DNA of 64,000 nt from Histoplasma ohiense (taxonomy: Eukaryota > Ascomycota > Eurotiomycetes > Onygenales > Ajellomycetaceae). Below, in pieces: positions 61,784 to 64,000 of this stretch. Made by a program: the position numbers and the translations under genes. The stretch's first letter is position 1. Each line of letters opens with the position of its first letter. Location of the stretch: NCBI GenBank assembly GCA_017607445.1, contig JAEVHH010000002.1, positions 3,401,501 to 3,465,500 of the forward strand, read 5' to 3'. The notes beneath the pieces were generated by a model. That model did no database searches, was not told where the DNA came from, and saw only the letters and a list, made by a program, of their open reading frames with translations.

Positions 61784-62380
61784 TGTAACGGGCGTACTTC
61801 GATTAACGATTTGGTACTATTCTAATTACAGATTACGAATTGATTAAGAAAAGAAAGAGAAAAGAAATCAGAAGAAAAGGTTGTACAAAGAGGGTTCTTA
61901 TAGAGGAAAGTTCAGAGTGAAAGAATATCAGAAGCCACTCCACAGTGGAGTGTGGAGTGGAAGAACATTAAGAGATATGCATAAGAATTGTTAGAAGCTA
62001 CACAAGTGTGGAATGTGAGATGAGAGAATCATTGAGAGCTATGCAGAAGAATTGTTAGAGACTACACAAGCACAGAACACAGAGTGGAAGAATGTAAGAA
62101 GCTATGCAGAAGAATTGTTAGAGACTACATAAGCACAGAACACAGAGCAGAAGAATGTAAGAAGCTATGCAGAAGAATTGTTAGAGACTATACAAGCACA
62201 GAGCACAGAACAGAAGAATGTTAAGAGCTACACAGAAGAATTGTTAGAAACTATATGAGCACAGAGCATGAAGCAGAAGAACATCAAGAGTTACATGAGA
62301 TGACAATGATCAGAAATGAGTGGATGCAGAAGAGAAGTTGATTGTGTAAGTTAATTACTAATAAATGCTAATCCATCACA
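61784..62380 (-). repeat. 3' LTR of gypsy A4
   Basis: 597 bp, outer end TGTAACGGGCGTACTTCG with CpGs intact, and the clearest run of 63-bp internal units (62042-62290). Confidence 0.93.
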
Positions 62381-64000
62381 TTATCCCCCTCTACCGGGGT
62401 GAGTGAGGACTCATAGGTGTCGAGGGTGGTGGTGTCCTCCAAGGCAGACACAGGTTCCCAGGTTGGATGATTGTATTCTACCCATTTGATGAGGTATTCA
62501 CAGCAGTGGTGGTTGGTTCTATTGTCAAGGATTGCTTCAATTTCCCACTCAAGTTTGTTGTCTTCTTCTACAATGACAGATGGCTGCCAATTGGAGGTTC
62601 TCTGTGAGAGGAATGAATCCTCAGCTGCAGGTTGGAGCAGGTTTGTATGAAAGACATTGTGGATGTCAGATGAGGTGTTGAGTTGATAATTGTGTGTGTC
62701 TAGCACTTTCTTCACTGTATACTTGGTGTGGTGGTAATCTAGTGTATGTGAGGGGTGATCTGTTCTTATGTTCTTGAGATTCAGTCAGACTTTGTCTTCT
62801 ACATAATATTGAGTTGCAGAACTTCTTCTGATGTTTGCTTGATTCTTATAATCTTGCTGAGTGCTGATCATTGAAGCTTCTGTTCATTTGCAGACTTTCT
62901 TCAGCTTGCTCACAATATTCTCTGCTGTCTGTATGAGACTGCAGATGTATGCAGTTTCTCAGAGAGTCTCAGAGAAGTTCAGAATCTCTAAGTTGTATCT
63001 GTGTAGAAGAAAGAATGAGCTTACATCTGTTGTAGCAGAATCTCAATTGTTAATTGCAATCTCAGTATGTAACAGCAGATTGCTTCAGTTGTCTTGTATG
63101 TAATTGCAGAACTTATGAAGGATATTCTTTACTGTTTGTATCATTCTCAAAGTAGCTTCATCAGTCTCTGAGTGGTACACTGTTGATAACTTTTGTTCAA
63201 TTCTTAATAATTGGCATACATAGACTCAGAGTGCACTGATGAATTGACTGTCTCTATCTGACACAATGAATGAAGACAGACTGTGTATACAATAGAACAG
63301 ACTTCTGATGAAGGCATCTGCAACTACTTCAGTGTTCATCTTATCACAGAGCTGTAGTATTACACCCTTGCTGAGTCAGTTGACAATGACTAGAATGTTT
63401 GTAGAATCTTCACTTTCAGATAAGGAAACTGCAAAATTGATAGCTATATCATGTCAAGTTCAGTTGAGAACAGATAAGAGCTTCAGTATCTTTTTTTGAT
63501 GTTCACATCATGTCATCACTGAGCTGCAGCAATCACAGTTGTGTATGAATTGATGTATGTCTTTCAACATATCTGATCAGTAGAATTTTTGAATGATGAT
63601 GTTGTACATGATTTTGTGTTCTGAGTGTCTGATCATCAGTGAGTCATGAATTTCTTGCATGATCTGTGTTTGTAGAAGTTCTGAATTGGGGACTCATCAT
63701 TTATCTTGAAAGTGTAAGCAGTTGTCATTGTCAATTGAACATGCTGAGATATCCATTCTTGAGTATACATCTGTGGGGAATTGAGGTGCTTTGCTTTGTA
63801 TGACTTCAGCAGCTTGTTGTCAGAATTCATCTGTCTCTGCTGCTAGTCTCCATTGTTCTTTGAGCAAGGGTTCTTGAGCTCAGAACTGATTGATATGTAC
63901 ACAGAGTTCATCTGATTGTGTAGAACTTTCTATAATTGCAGAGTTGATTAATCAATGCTCTCAGTGTTTCCATCTGTCATTCAAGTCATCAGATGATATA
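62381..64000 (-). pseudogene. gypsy A4 pol, chromodomain and integrase (partial)
   Basis: Minus-strand ORF 62715-62368 holds an apparently intact chromodomain, WEIEAILDN, CCEYLIKW and HPTWEPVSALED, with the Trp codons that are stops in A1. Integrase follows to higher coordinates with scattered stops (63500-63080) and a further open stretch at 63830-63636. The first 350 bp retain CpG and are less mutated than the rest. It is truncated by the window edge. Confidence 0.88.

Larger units (their letters stand above)
61784..64000 (-). mobile_element. Ty3/gypsy chromovirus A4, 3' part (runs off window)
   Basis: Minus-strand A element in Helitron 2. 3' LTR 61784-62380, then chromodomain and integrase; the rest lies beyond 64000, so the second TSD copy (TTTAT expected from 61779-61783) cannot be checked. 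Confidence 0.92.

Overview
The window is nuclear DNA of a filamentous ascomycete. Short GT-AG introns of roughly 50-150 nt, fungal gene families (a SepH/Cdc7 kinase, Qcr7, a YIA6-type NAD carrier, a Mcp2-like ABC1 kinase) and CpG-poor, Ty3/gypsy-rich DNA next to normal gene space fit an onygenalean fungus. Blastomyces or a close relative is my best guess, but this is inference; no marker gene in the window decides it.

Positions 1-24434 are ordinary gene space. It holds MAG1-like DNA glycosylase (+), QCR7 (-), a mitochondrial NAD+ carrier (+), a small two-exon membrane protein not seen as one ORF (-), a microsomal P450 (+), a mitochondrial ABC1-family kinase (-) and the 12-exon septation kinase sepH (-). 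I placed exon boundaries by reading frame, splice signals and family conservation; every multi-exon model closes in frame. QCR7 and the NAD carrier share one divergent promoter, and three products (Qcr7, carrier, ABC1 kinase) belong to mitochondrial respiration or quinone biology.

At about 24435 the sequence changes abruptly to CpG-depleted repeat DNA that runs to the window end. It is a nested stack I could resolve from target-site duplications (TSDs). A tandem array of Helitron 5' termini (24435-38237) is interrupted by Helitron 1 (25047-37856, minus strand), itself interrupted by gypsy A1 (28015-34243, plus; TSD ATAAG). Helitron 2 (plus strand, from 38238) is interrupted by a Tc1/mariner element (39641-60882; TA TSD). 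That is interrupted by gypsy A2 (40132-59885, minus; TSD GAATG), whose 5' LTR is interrupted by gypsy B (46351-59724, minus; TSD GTTAA), which is interrupted by gypsy A3 (49841-56068, minus; TSD AACAT). A further copy, A4, enters Helitron 2 at 61784 and leaves the window. A tRNA-derived SINE with a 13-bp TSD sits in A2 at 44236-44624.

Almost all element genes are broken by C-to-T/G-to-A changes, mainly Arg CGA and Trp TGG codons turned into TGA. The SINE and the outer edges of several LTRs keep CpG. Most noteworthy are the CpG-bearing SINE inside a mutated retroelement, antisense Cys-rich ORFs carried by both the Helitron and gypsy B, the tandem array of Helitron ends fused to an LTR fragment, and the apparent mutational context.
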